Shown: piece by piece, positions 21,000-31,242 of the stretch | Numbering within the stretch: position 1 is the first letter of the stretch | Layout: the number at the start of each line of letters is the position of its first letter | Assembly (NCBI GenBank): GCA_963576735.1 | Contig: OY755183.1 | Coordinates: forward strand, 14,961,213-15,025,212 | Origin: Bedellia somnulentella | Taxonomy: Eukaryota > Arthropoda > Insecta > Lepidoptera > Bedelliidae | Length of the DNA: 64,000 nt | Reading direction: 5' to 3' | Notes under the pieces: generated by a model | Told to the model about the DNA's origin: nothing | Database searches by the model: none | What the model saw: the letters and a program-made list of their open reading frames with translations, nothing else | Program-made: the position numbers and the translations under genes

Positions 21000-21190
21000 T
21001 TTAGAATAGAATAGAAAACTCTTTATTGTACATCAAATATTGAAAAACAATTACAAATACACAGAATGAATTAACAAAAGTACAATTGGCGGTCTTATCA
21101 CTAAAAGCGATCTCTTCCAGACAACCTTTGAATGGAGAGGTCAATAAATTAGAGTCATGTGAGATAGATGTACAACAACATGGTGAAACT
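21000..21190 (-). mobile_element. LINE-D 3' UTR
   Basis: AGAATAGAATAGAAAACTCT, GGCGGTCTTATCACTAAAAG and GATCTCTTCCAGACAACC. The 81-codon frame at 21086 is part of this repeat. Confidence 0.75.
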
Positions 21191-21667
21191 GATAACTATG
21201 CGTTAATCTGCACAAACAATACAACAATCCAACTTTACTACTTATTTTCACAGCATAGCCGAAACTACACCGCACTACGTAGCTATACGTATTATTATTA
21301 CTTTATCAATAATTCCTATAGTAATTGGTAGTTGATATGTGGAAATAAAGATTGTTTGGAAATGGGTTTCAGTCATAATCGTTCCACAGTTACTTTACAC
21401 CGAAATTATCGTTCACCAGCTGAGACGGAATAGTTTTTTGTATGCTGAAAATAAAACGGTAAAGTAAACGGTAAGATCTTTAGGTAAAACAACGGCGTGT
21501 GATGAAAGAAAGAAATAAAAAGTATTCATTCTGTACACAATAATGTAAGTGATGTCTGATGATGATGATAGATGCAGCGATGATTGTTATTCAAGGACTT
21601 ATTTTCTAATATCCGGAATAATGCATATTCTTTTTCAATAGTTCATGAATGTGATGATTTATAAACA

Positions 21668-21735
21668 TTTACCCACCACGCCTTAGTTCCCCATCACATT
21701 CGAGTAAACAGAGATTATCGATTAGCATGCATAGC
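21668..21735 (-). repeat. LINE-R 3' remnant, degenerate
   Basis: TTTACCCACCACGCCTTAGT, GTAAACAGAGATTATCGATT: the LINE-R end CACGCCNTTAGTTCCC...GGCAGAGACTATCGATC with many changes. Confidence 0.4.
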
Positions 21736-21752
21736 GACCATGCTTTCGAGCC

Positions 21753-21805
21753 GTGTAGTGTCAGCTTCGAATATCACTACCCCTTTCCAACCAAGGGGTC
21801 ACCAA
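21753..21805 (+). repeat. SINE-A2 head fragment
   Basis: GCCGTGTAGTGTCAGCTTCG and ATCACTACCCCTTTCC only; the 3' part is missing. Confidence 0.65.
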
Positions 21806-21834
21806 TAATCAATTACCTTCCTTTACATTACCAT

Positions 21835-21905
21835 CTACCATCTAAAGGTTGTCTGAAAGAGATCGCTTTAAGTGTTAAGATCTCGATTTAGATTTCTAAC
21901 TAAAA
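21835..21905 (+). repeat. LINE-D 3' UTR fragment
   Basis: CTAAAGGTTGTCTGAAAGAG and ATCGCTTTAAGTGTTAAGAT match the LINE-D 3' UTR core; the tail is missing. Confidence 0.6.
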
Positions 21906-22559
21906 AAAATATGTCTGTATAATATTTTTACTACTCGAACATCTCTTAACTAACTAACTAATAAAATAAATAAATAAAATCGTTATTTTGTACGATATAA
22001 ATAAGCCACTTTCTGTAGTTCAATCTTAATAAGTAATTTGCTAATTGTTCTAATTTGTGAAGCTATTTTAGGTTGATAGTCTTTACCAACAAATTATGCG
22101 AAAAAGTATTAAAATTAACTTATTTCCAAAACATAAAGGATTATGATGCATCGCTATCATTAGCAAAATATGCAGTCAATTGAGGGTTTGTGGAATTGTA
22201 TGAACAAACGTTCAAAAGGTTTTGTGGGATTAAAAACAAAAGATTACTCACACAATAAGGCTGAGTAAGAAGTTATAAACTTACTCGTATTATTATGAAA
22301 GTTATTGTAATTATTGAATCGTTTTTGGTAACAAAGACAAGAGTTTAGCGGTATTATAACGGTCGTTAACTCTGTTATTACTTTACTTACTTGATGATTA
22401 TTTTACTATATCTTCCAGACTGTACGCCATTTATTAATATAATCCCATCCCGTTTTTGCTTATCACATAAGAAACATTTCCAACAATTTTAAATTATGTA
22501 CAGTTAAATGGCACATCGCAAATTAGAAAAAGTATTTATTAAATGGTTTAGGCACATAC
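21906..22559. other. no recognised feature
   Basis: AT-rich; nothing recognised. Confidence 0.4.
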
Positions 22560-22695
22560 ATGGGTCTTCAGTCCACCATACTCTACCATCTCGTCCCCTA
22601 TCAACTTCCAAATGTGGCTGAGGAGTTTCTAGCTCTGAAGTTCTGGCTACCCCTTTTTGAAATTTATGGCCGTAAGTGTAAGTGTGTATGTTGGG
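22560..22695 (+). repeat. SINE-A2 3' half
   Basis: TGGGTCTTCAGTCCACCATA, CATCTCGTCCCCTATCAACT, AAATGTGGCTGAGG, TTTATGGCCGTAAGTGTAAG. The head is missing. The antisense 69-codon frame is SINE sequence. Confidence 0.75.
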
Positions 22696-22819
22696 CACAT
22701 AGAGAGGATGCATAAAAGTAAATTTGTAAGTAACTCTGCCTACCCAATTAAATAAATAACTTTACAAATAGAAGCCAAACCGAGTTGTAACCAGGAATGC
22801 ATAGATTAAAGGAGGTTTG

Positions 22820-22905
22820 TAAAGATTGATGAGACTAGGACGACCGCGGGGGTGAGGCGCGGTAGCAGCGTGTCGCGGGGGGCGGGGTGATAGATGACTA
22901 GAAAA
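22820..22905. other. GC-rich island
   Basis: About 22842-22890 contains CGACCGCGGGGGTGAGGCGC and GTGTCGCGGGGGGCGGGG, sharply GC-rich against AT-rich flanks. No frame or repeat identified. Confidence 0.4.
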
Positions 22906-23324
22906 TTATGGGATGAGCATGTTTCGTTGAGGTAGGTTAAGATTAATTCTACACTGGTTTAAGTGTAAGGCAACTTAAACACTGATTGGGAGTGGCAAAC
23001 CTATATTACTTTCTTTAGGGCGAATATAACAAAAATGGTCAAGTGCGAGTTCGGTTTTGTAGTAGCAAGCATCATGCGACTTAAATAAAAACATTTCTCT
23101 TAATCCGTTCAAGATAATAAAATGATGTTTTCCTATAAACATATTACTATCCATAATACGAGAATAATGCGATGTTAAATATCGATATGGAATTAAAATC
23201 AACTATAGAAAAACAAGAAAAAAATTGACGTGATCTGATTGATGTATTATTTTCATATAATTTTTAATTATTTAAATAATTTAGTAATTATAAATAATAT
23301 AATAATAATAAAGCTGTGTTGTCA

Positions 23325-23410
23325 TATGTGTCGTCTTAGAGTAGTGCTAAATCCATCTCTTCCCGTGGGTTTAGTTACAGGCGACTTAAGGCCATTTAAA
23401 AGTGATTTTA
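23325..23410 (+). repeat. SINE-A head fragment
   Basis: TGTGTCGTCTTAGAGTAGTG to TTTAAAAGTGATTTTACC; diverged 5' part only. Confidence 0.6.
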
Positions 23411-23874
23411 CCAAAAATCATTTATTTTTTTCCTACGAAACTTCCGTGAATTGCCATGGAAAATTTTTCTAATCGTAAAGCCTGTTTATTCATTCTTTGA
23501 CATTTTTTAAATATTTTTTAAAAAAAAATAAGTAATATGAGTGTTTGAGCCCGACACTGATTCAAATGATATGATGGATAAAAATAACATTAATATAAAC
23601 AAAATAACCAGGCAGCGAAGACCCGGATTCGACAGTGATAGGATGTTCTTTGGTTTAGTTTTAATCTAGGTTTTTTTGTATATATATTTGAATGTTAGCT
23701 TTAGATACTTTACTCTTATTTACGTTTTTTTTTCATAATAATATCACTTTATGTCCTCAAGATGAATGTCAAAGTAACGAATTGACAATAACATTTAATG
23801 TCTTTGATCACCAATGTATGTACAAAATTTGTTACCATTGTTTGTCCTTAATAAATAAATAACCCTTGTGAGTC
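23411..23874. other. no recognised feature
   Basis: AT-rich spacer; nothing recognised. Confidence 0.4.
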
Positions 23875-23932
23875 GCTCCCGAGACATCGATCCCGAATTC
23901 GTGAGCAAATCGCTCTTACCATTGGACCTCGG
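23875..23932 (-). repeat. tRNA-headed SINE fragment
   Basis: On the minus strand GAGGTCCAATGGTAAGAGCG (box A-like) is followed by GGGATCGATGTC (box B-like): a tRNA-derived head, different from SINE-B and SINE-C. A LINE-R end is inserted at its edge. Confidence 0.45.
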
Positions 23933-23944
23933 AGGTTGCTTGAA

Positions 23945-24054
23945 CATACATACATACATATGCTCACGCCATTAGTTCCCATTGGGGTAGGCAGAGACTA
24001 TTGATCGCCACTTCGTACGATCCTGACAAACCTCTCTAGCTTCGTTTACATCCA
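23945..24054 (-). mobile_element. LINE-R 3' end (110 bp) with TSD
   Basis: Tail ATACATACATATGCTCACGC, TTCCCATTGGGGTAGGCAGA, to CTAGCTTCGTTTACATCC (coding end VNEAREVCQDRTKWRSIVSAYPNGN in antisense order). Perfect 12-bp TSD AGGTTGCTTGAA (23933-23944 and 24055-24066). Confidence 0.9.
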
Positions 24055-24199
24055 AGGTTGCTTGAAACATTTATGTAACATTATCCTTACAATAATCAAA
24101 AACTCACCTTTTCTGCAAGTCAGTGTAGCGTGAATAACAAATAACAACAAATAATAGTAATGTAGTAATAATAATAGTAGTAAAATACATAATGATAAT

Positions 24200-24392
24200 T
24201 TGTCGTCTTAGATTAACACTACCCTCTAATTGGAGCTCTTTTAGTGTGTGTTAGATGGGATTGGACCATTATAAAATGATTTATGTGTGATGCGGTTGGA
24301 GACCCATCACTGACAATTTTACAATCTTTTCCCCACTCAACTTCCAAAAGTGGCTAAGGAATTTCTTATTTTGGAGCACTGGCTTCATTCAT
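24200..24392 (+). mobile_element. SINE-A, diverged
   Basis: TTGTCGTCTTAGATTAACAC, GATGCGGTTGGAGACCCATC, AACTTCCAAAAGTGGCTAAG; the end after GCACTGGCTTC is lost. Confidence 0.75.
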
Positions 24393-24415
24393 GGTATGCA
24401 TGCTAATAATTTGTA

Positions 24416-24602
24416 CATACATACATATACTACGGCTATAAATCCCTTATCGGGGTAGCCAGAGCTTTGGAATGAGAAATTCCTCAGCCACTTTTGAAAA
24501 TCACTTAAAAAGCCCCTATACCCTTAGTCGCCTCTTACGATCACCCACGGGTAGAAATGGGGTAGTGTTATTCTAAGCCGACACATACATCACGGTGACT
24601 TT
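24416..24602 (-). mobile_element. SINE-A with internal deletion and TSD
   Basis: Deleted between CACTTTTGAAAATC and ACTTAAAAAGCCCC. TSD TAATAATTTGTA (24404-24415 and 24603-24614). About 17 extra bases at the head side lie within the TSD pair. Confidence 0.8.
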
Positions 24603-24784
24603 TAATAATTTGTATTTGTGTGAAAATAAATTCAAAGCAGTAGTTTAATTAAGTCTCAACTTGGAAGATTCCATCATTTTAATTATTGTATGAATAAAAA
24701 AAATATGCATGGAGCCAATAAGGCTCTGTGAAGGATGTCTCTGGATAAACAATAAAATTACACCTTTTTTTAACTGGAAAATAT

Positions 24785-25440
24785 AGAATAGAATAGAATA
24801 ACTCTTTATTGCACATCAAACACAAATTTACAAAAATAATAATATGATCAAACAGTTTACAGTGAGGTACAATTGGCGGTCTTATCGCTAAAAGCGATCT
24901 CTTCCAGACAACCTTTGGAAGGTGATATCGATAAATTAATTATTCGGGTAGATGCACAAAACAAGGCCAAAAAAACATAATAATCTATTAAGCTTACTTA
25001 AAACTAACTTATTTAATTTAAATAACAATATAAATATTAATCAAACAAAATAATATAGATATTTAACGAATATGAACACATACATATATAACTACATAAT
25101 TTTATATATACAAGCAATACAAATAATAAATACACATATACGTTTAAGGAATATAATCAATATATATAGTTTAAAAAGCAATAGTATTACAGCGCTTCAG
25201 TGAGATAGTGTTGTTTTACCAGATCCTTGAACACATTCAGTGATTTAGCCAATCGCACCTCCACAGGAAGTGCGTTCCACAATTGCACAGCGTGTACAGA
25301 AAAATAAGAGCCATAGAAATTGGGAATAGATAATAATTGAAGATTATGGTCTGAACGTAAATTAAGGTTAAGGGAAGAAGAGAGGAATTGAAAACGTTCT
25401 TTTAATATACAGGAGGAGTTTCATGTGAATTCCTCTTTCA
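24785..25440 (-). mobile_element. LINE-D, 5'-truncated, with C-terminal coding end
   Basis: Read on the minus strand from 25440. One frame encodes FYGSYFSVHAVQLWNALPVE followed by VRLAKSLNVFKDL and a stop near 25200; this FSxxAVxLWNxLPxxVRxxxSLxxFK pattern is the C-terminus of CR1/L2/Jockey-type reverse transcriptase ORFs. A roughly 400-bp 3' UTR follows, with AAGGTTGTCTGGAAGAGATC, GCGATAAGACCGCC, GTGCAATAAAGAGTT and TATTC repeats. This is the most complete LINE-D copy here. Confidence 0.8.
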
Positions 25441-25839
25441 TAAATACATCCACCCGATCCTTTCTAGAAGTTTAATAAATTTTATAATTAATTTTATTTA
25501 ACTTTCTCTAAAAAAGAAGTGTAAATTTTTTTGCTTTAAAATAAAGCATTATTCTATAGTTGGAACGTCCACAAACATAGAAGAAGGGAATGTTTCGCCA
25601 TTTTGTTGACCTATATTCTCTTGATTAAGTTATAATTAAGACATTTACTGAATCATTAGTAAGGAAGGTATAACTCTCATTAGCAAAAAAATAACCCGAA
25701 GCTGACAAACATTACATTATGATTGTAATATTTATGCTAATATTATAAGTTTCTGAACGGAGATAACTATAGGACTATTCTAATCATAAATGCATTCAAT
25801 CCCTTCCGCTGAATAATTGATACAAAAATCATACTGCAA
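25441..25839. other. no recognised feature
   Basis: AT-rich spacer; nothing recognised. Confidence 0.4.
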
Positions 25840-26110
25840 TCCAATCCAAATAATCGCGTTAAACCAACGGAACGCACGCGAAATCAATAAAATATGCAAC
25901 TACCCGCCGAATTCGCCGCTGTCAAAAAAATGTAGCTCGTATAATTATCGTGAGGATTGCATTAATCAAATTCCGTGCACGGAGCTATTGGGGGTGGGCC
26001 TGTCCACCCCGTGGGGGATGAGGGTTAAAAAATGGATAAGAGAATGGGAATGTGGGGAGGGGCGCGGGAAAAACGAATGCAGCGGCGGTTCTGCGAAAAA
26101 AGCTGAAAAT
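25840..26110. other. GC-rich island, possible regulatory block
   Basis: Unlike its flanks: CGGAACGCACGCGAAATC, CTACCCGCCGAATTCGCCGC and an inverted GGGGGTGGGCCTGTCCACCC. AATCAATAAAAT and ATTAATCAAATT could be homeodomain/PBC-type sites. A 103-codon frame (25817-26128) crosses it, but the protein shows no recognisable domain, so coding is not claimed. Confidence 0.4.
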
Positions 26111-26181
26111 GACTGTTGCACACGATAACGCTGTCAGTGTTTCAAAATGTATCTTTTATTAAATGAGGATTTGTAAATTTG

Positions 26182-26383
26182 CCTCGTAGTGCCGGTTTAG
26201 AATGTCACTACCCCTTTCTAGCCGCGGGTGACGAAAAAGCGACTAAGGGACATTTTAAGTGGTTTTTGGGCGATGCGGTTGGAGACCCATCACCAACGAT
26301 ACTTCAGCTTCCAAATGTGGCTGAGGAGTTTCTAGCTCTGGTTACCTCACTTTGGAATTTATGGCCGTGAGTGTATGTATTTA
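26182..26383 (+). mobile_element. SINE-A2, short form, with TSD
   Basis: CGTAGTGCCGGTTTAGAATG, GATGCGGTTGGAGACCCATC and ATGGCCGTGAGTGTATG. The segment after CACCAACGATACTT is shortened. TSD TGTAAATTTG (26172-26181 and 26384-26393). Confidence 0.85.
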
Positions 26384-26738
26384 TGTAAATTTGAGTGACG
26401 TTCGGACAAGATGAATCTATTTGTTTTTTTTTTTGTTGTTTCGGCACAAAACTATAAAAATGCATAGCTAGAGGTTTGTTGGAGTTTTGTATAACCCTTT
26501 GTAAATTTATTAATTCGTTAACTTTATTAATTTTGTGTTATATTTCTAGTGGCAAAACTTCTGAAATATTCGGGTGTACTCTTTGATGGTTTCTTTTAAT
26601 CATAAGTATTCAATATTAAATAAATATAAAATTAATATTCTTGATTATTTTGCCATAATAATCGTATGCCAGCACGTATAGTAATAATATCGATATAAAT
26701 ATGAGCAATTGCACGTAACCTTTGTATGTCTTTATCAA

Positions 26739-27096
26739 CCGTGATAGACCAGTGGGTAGAACATTCGGTTATCGTGCAAACGACTAGAGTTCAAATCCTG
26801 GATCGGGCCTACACCAAATTGTCTTTTCTAAAGACATATGTGTGGTTAATTTATCATGGTTGTTAACGGTGAGGGAAAACATCGTGAGGAAACCCACATG
26901 GCTGAGTTGTACTTAGTCATGTGACAGTGTATTCGTACAAAACGGCGATAGGCCTGCCCCCTATCACGTGAGTACACTGTCCATGCAAAACGTGGGTACT
27001 CTGAACACGAGGTGACAAAGTCACGTGATGTTCAGAAGTATTAGTACCTCTGCCAACCCCTTCGGGGATATTCGGCGTGAACGTTTATGTTATGTT
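26739..27096 (+). mobile_element. SINE-B, full length with TSD
   Basis: Best SINE-B copy (358 bp). Head CCGTGATAGACCAGTGGGTA (box A, one mismatch) and GAGTTCAAATCCTGG (box B), linker AAAGACATATGTGTGG, body AACGGTGAGGGAAAACATCG, 3' box CCAACCCCTTCGGGGATATT with GGCGTGAACG and TTATG units. Perfect 13-bp TSD ATGTCTTTATCAA (26726-26738 and 27097-27109). Confidence 0.92.
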
Positions 27097-27290
27097 ATGT
27101 CTTTATCAAAAATATAAACTTTTATGAAATTTCTATCGCGGTGACAGAAGTGGACTAAACCACGTTTGTAAGGATGGTGTGTGATAGGTTGAGAGAGTAA
27201 TATAATATATGACTCACTTTCAGAATTTTTTGTTGGGTTATAGAAAGTATGAATAGCAGAAGTATATTATTCATATTTGCTATAAAACTA

Positions 27291-27335
27291 GGGTTCCGAG
27301 CCATATCGCCCAACAGCCACTTCAAAGCTCCAAGC
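27291..27335 (-). repeat. SINE-A core fragment
   Basis: AGCCATATCGCCCAACAGCC and ACTTCAAAGCTCCAAGCC resemble the SINE-A core (AACCGCATCGCCCAA...AAGCCCCAA). Confidence 0.4.
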
Positions 27336-27401
27336 CTCATCAATGTAATGACAAACGCGCGAGAAGAATTGGGTTAGAAATTCTATATCCAAACATTATA
27401 C

Positions 27402-27800
27402 AAATACTATTCATGGAATTTACAGCTAAAAATAATAGGAGTTTAATTTGAATACCAAGATACAGGCGAAGTCATCTCTTAAATAAACTTTCATATACTT
27501 ACGGCCATCTGTAGAGCTAGAAACTCTTTAGCCACATTTAGAAGTTGATAGGGGACAAGATGTTAGAAATAAAGTATCGTTCGGTCTCCAACCGCATAGC
27601 CCAAGAACCACTAAAAACCCCATACCCTTAGTCGCCTCTTACGTCATCCGTGGGTAGAAAGGGGTAGTGACATTCTAAGCCGGAACTACACAGCAACCTT
27701 ACTACCACCACTAAATAAATACTAGTTATGGAATTTACAGCTATGAGTATTAGTAGGTAATTTAAAATACCAGCCCACAGACGAACTCATCTCTCAAATA
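27402..27800 (-). mobile_element. SINE-A2 between long diverged direct repeats
   Basis: SINE-A2 (27485-27716; TATACTTACGGCCATCTGTA, AGTGACATTCTAAGCCGG). It is bracketed by two roughly 83-bp direct repeats, 27402-27484 and 27717-27800, that share ATGGAATTTACAGCTA, AATACCA and TCATCTCT and are about three-quarters identical by eye. They could be an unusually long, old TSD. Confidence 0.6.
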
Positions 27801-28109
27801 TCTTGAGATAAATCATGCGCTTTATTACCATTTATAGCAGAGTCCAGCTTCAGGCTACCTATGAAGCAACAAAAAAATGGTGGCAGGGGAACCTCCCTGC
27901 GTCCTGCACCCTGGCCGGCATCCACTCCTCTGCTGCATTCATTAATTACTAATTTGTTAGCATCACGGGTCACTTGTAAAATTCGCCATTTCCTGACAAA
28001 TTTCGACGACTCGAGGACCTCTGTTACATTGAAATACCAATCATGTTGATGTTGACATTTATACGTTATATCCTCACATATATGTACAAGCAAATGAATT
28101 TAATTTGAA

Positions 28110-28260
28110 CCTTTTTTGTTTATTTATTTTATTTTATTTATTTTTATTAGGAACATCAACAGCGACATAAGTAATAATACACAGTTAATAATAGAAATCA
28201 AGTAAGGCCAATGACAGGATGTTCACAGATGTACAGAAAACATATCTAACAATAACTTAT
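28110..28260 (-). repeat. LINE 3' end, shared with 36430
   Basis: TTTATTTTTATTAGGAACAT, CAACAGCGACATAAG, CAATGACAGGATGTTCACAG parallel the sequence at 36430-36600. On the minus strand it ends in AATAAA-rich repeats, as a retrotransposon tail would. Confidence 0.5.
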
Positions 28261-28453
28261 TTGTCTGTCACTTGTTGTTAGTAACTGTCACTGTCACTTG
28301 TTGTTAGTAATCATCAATATCTTTATTTAAATGAATGCAATTATTCTGACTTGGCGTCAAAATAAATTAAAATAGTATAATTTACTTATTAAGAAAACAT
28401 TGAATGGTTTTAACGATTTTCCTTTTTATTTGGTTAAATTATTTTCTACACAC

Positions 28454-28737
28454 CTCGTGATAGCTCAGTAGTGCTAGGTAGATCACCCGTTTACCGTGCG
28501 GACAGGCATGGGTTCAAATCCCGGGTCGAGCATACACAAATTTCTTTTTGGTAATTTAAATGTGTGGTTAAAGTTTGTTAACGGTGGTGGTAAAAATCGT
28601 GAGGAAACCCACATATTTAAGGTGCCCTTAGTCATTGGACAGTATATACGTACAAATCAGCGATAGGCCTGCCCCCTATCACGTGAGTCAGTGAAACATG
28701 GGTACAATGTCACGTGATGTTCAGAAGTTTTAGTCCA
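28454..28737 (+). mobile_element. SINE-B without its 3' box
   Basis: Head CTCGTGATAGCTCAGTAGTG with GGGTTCAAATCCCGGG, a well-kept box B, then ATCGTGAGGAAACCCAC and CGATAGGCCTGCCCCC. The end stops after GATGTTCAGAAG. Confidence 0.8.
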
Positions 28738-29544
28738 GGGTATATACTACTTTTCGAAGTAATAGGGTGTGCTGAAAGTTTTTAAGTCGGACGGCTGAAG
28801 GTAGCACGACGAGGCAAAGATGTGTGTAAATAAGCTAAATCGTATAGATAAGGAATAGAAACCTACCATGTACCCAAGTGGGTGGCTTATGTTATGCAGC
28901 GTGTGCTCTCAAAATGGCGGGAAATAAAAATATTACTTATATTTATAGTTATGGAACAGGTTGAGATAAGTGGCCGTTGATAAGCCTGCCCCTATCATAT
29001 AAATAAATTTTCCAAACAAAATCTCCTAGCACTAGGTGATTTTTATTTTATTATGATATCCAACAGCACATTTCAAATACTTAAAAAAAAAACAATGTTA
29101 TATAAAGAACTACAAAACTTCTAAGCAAATGACAGGATACCACTTAAGCATTAAAATATAAAACAGAATTAGTGCCAGCCTCGATGATAATTGATAATAA
29201 GAAGTGTGTATTTCGCACTTCATATACATGTAAAATGTAGGGTACCTTGTAGTTGTAGGGTAAATTGATTTTTGTACGTATTACCATTTAAAACGTTAGG
29301 CGATAGATATATATTGTTTAGATTGTAATAATCAGAGATAGATAGTAGGGTGAATTTATTTTGTTTGTCTGGCACCGACTCAAAAATTAATTTAAGAGAA
29401 TTGTAATATTTAGGTAGGTTGAACTGACGCGTGTGGAATAAAGAAATTGCTAAGGTATTAATCACAATACTCATTTTCAATTAAAAAACTTATTTTGTAC
29501 TTTTTATTACAAGATTGTTTATTTTCAGTTGTTTTTCTAACTAT
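28738..29544. other. no recognised feature
   Basis: AT-rich; GATAAGTGGCCGTTGATAAG and CCTGCCCCTATCAT near 28955-28995 may be a SINE-B scrap. The 86-codon antisense frame at 29220 has no recognisable features. Confidence 0.35.
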
Positions 29545-30415
29545 GAAGTCGGTTTTCTTTTTGTTAATTTTTTTTTATTTTACTAGTTTTAGAGATGGGT
29601 AGACCTGGCAAAGATGCCTCTCGGATGAGGAAGCGACAGTTACTGTATTATTCTTCGTATTTCCGGTATTTCTATTATAGAACGATATTAAATAGGCTCA
29701 AACATATGTAACCTTACATTGTTCTTAAAATCCTTTGAAAGGCGATGGTCTACAATTCTACATCTCAAGAAAGACTCAAACGTTCACGCCGAATATCCCT
29801 GTAGGGGTTAGCAGAGGTAGTAATACTGCTGAATTTCACGTGACAATGTCACCTGTTGTTCAGAGTACCCACGATTTGCTTAGGCAGTGTTTTCACGTTA
29901 TACAGGTCAGGCCTATCGGCGTTTTGAACAAATACACTGTCACATGATTGTGAGTTTCGCCATGCCATCATCAGATCCTGGTCTCATGGTACTTTCTCTG
30001 TAACAATAACATAACAAAACAAATGTTTAGTGAACCTGTACTTCTCTTCATAAAAGCTACGAAGAGGAGTATAAATCTATATGGAATGTGGAAAGAACTG
30101 TTTCCTAATACCTAGTGATTAAGGTCCCACACCTTCCATCATCAGCTCAGCAGCATAACAATATGATTTTCAGAAGCAAATGCCAATATAAGTTCAGAAA
30201 ATATGTAAAAGGCGGTACATTTGCCTATAAAATTTGAAGGTTCCCCTCGATTTCTCCAGGATCCAATCATCAGACCCTGATATCCGGGAGTATCTTCTTT
30301 CGAATACAAAGATAATAATCAAAATCGGTTCATAAATGGCGAAGTAATCGGCGAACATACATAAAAAAAATATACGGTCGAATTGAGAACACTCCTTTTT
30401 TTCGAAGTCGGTTAA
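29545..30415. mobile_element. putative DNA-transposon relic
   Basis: Begins near GAAGTCGGTTTTCTTTTTG and ends CGAATTGAGAACACTCC...TTTCGAAGTCGGTTAAAA. Internal GATTTCTCCAGGATCC and AAAATCGGTTCATAAATGGC belong to an interspersed repeat that I recall as widespread in Lepidoptera. A SINE-B copy interrupts it. Borders and class are uncertain. Confidence 0.4.
29778..29970 (-). mobile_element. SINE-B, 5'-truncated
   Basis: Starts AAACGTTCACGCCGAATATC, then GTAGGGGTTAGCAGAGGTAG, and breaks off after CACTGTCACATGATTGTG; the tRNA-like head is absent. Confidence 0.8.
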
Positions 30416-30419
30416 AAAA

Positions 30420-30810
30420 TAAATACGAAATAGATATAAAAAAATAAATACTATGTTAAATATTTAAATATGTTAAAATAGTACAGTTACATATGATATT
30501 TACAAAGGTATAAATAGATGGATGTATTTAAAATAAAAAATATATATTTTATTTATTCTTGATTCATTAGTTCTTGTTGCATAATCTTGATCAGACAGCG
30601 TTTGAAAGCTGGTTTGGATTGATAGAATATGTCGAAATAGTCACTTCCCAGATCGTTATAGAATTTTAGGGCTAAATATTAACATATTTTGCTAAGATCA
30701 AGTTAGCCCTTAGAAATGGAAAATAATGAATTGTGAAATGGATATTAAAAATATAAATCACATATAAATAACCTGTAATACTAAAAACTAATATTTATTT
30801 TAATTTTAAT
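30420..30810. other. no recognised feature
   Basis: AT-rich spacer; nothing recognised. Confidence 0.4.
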
Positions 30811-30896
30811 GCTGTGTAGAGTCAGCTTAGAATATAACTACCCCATTTCTTTCCAGAGTGGATCGTAAGAGGCGTTTAGGGGTATTGGAGCTTCTA
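30811..30896 (+). repeat. SINE-A head, interrupted
   Basis: GCTGTGTAGAGTCAGCTTAG to GTATTGGAGCTTCT. The rest is not recognised beyond the inserted SINE-A at 30909. Confidence 0.7.
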
Positions 30897-30908
30897 ACGT
30901 CGTCAGTA

Positions 30909-31150
30909 CATACATACATACATATACTCACGGCTATAAATCCCTTAACGGGGTAGCCAGAGCTTTGGAATGAGAAATTCCTCAGCCACTTTTGGAAGTT
31001 GATTGGGGAAAAGATGGTAATAATAAATTATTTTGGTGACGGGTCTCCTACCACATTGTCCAAAAATCCCTTAAAAGCCCCAATACCGTTAGTCGCCTCT
31101 TACGATCACCCACGGGTAGAAATGGGGTAGTGTTATTCTAAGCCGACACT
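30909..31150 (-). mobile_element. SINE-A, young full-length copy with TSD
   Basis: Intact reverse-strand copy bracketed by a perfect 12-bp TSD ACGTCGTCAGTA (30897-30908 and 31151-31162), inserted in the opposite orientation into the older SINE-A head. Confidence 0.92.
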
Positions 31151-31242
31151 ACGTCGTCAGTATTTTCGGATATTCAGAAGTTTCAGCCTATAATATCCTT
31201 GCCTAACTGATTATCAAACAAAATTACTTTTTGTGTAGTTGG

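Noticed and set aside
25817..26128. 103-codon frame as a coding gene
   Set aside because: Charged, low-complexity product without a recognisable domain. GC-rich sequence lengthens frames by chance; kept only as a compositional island.
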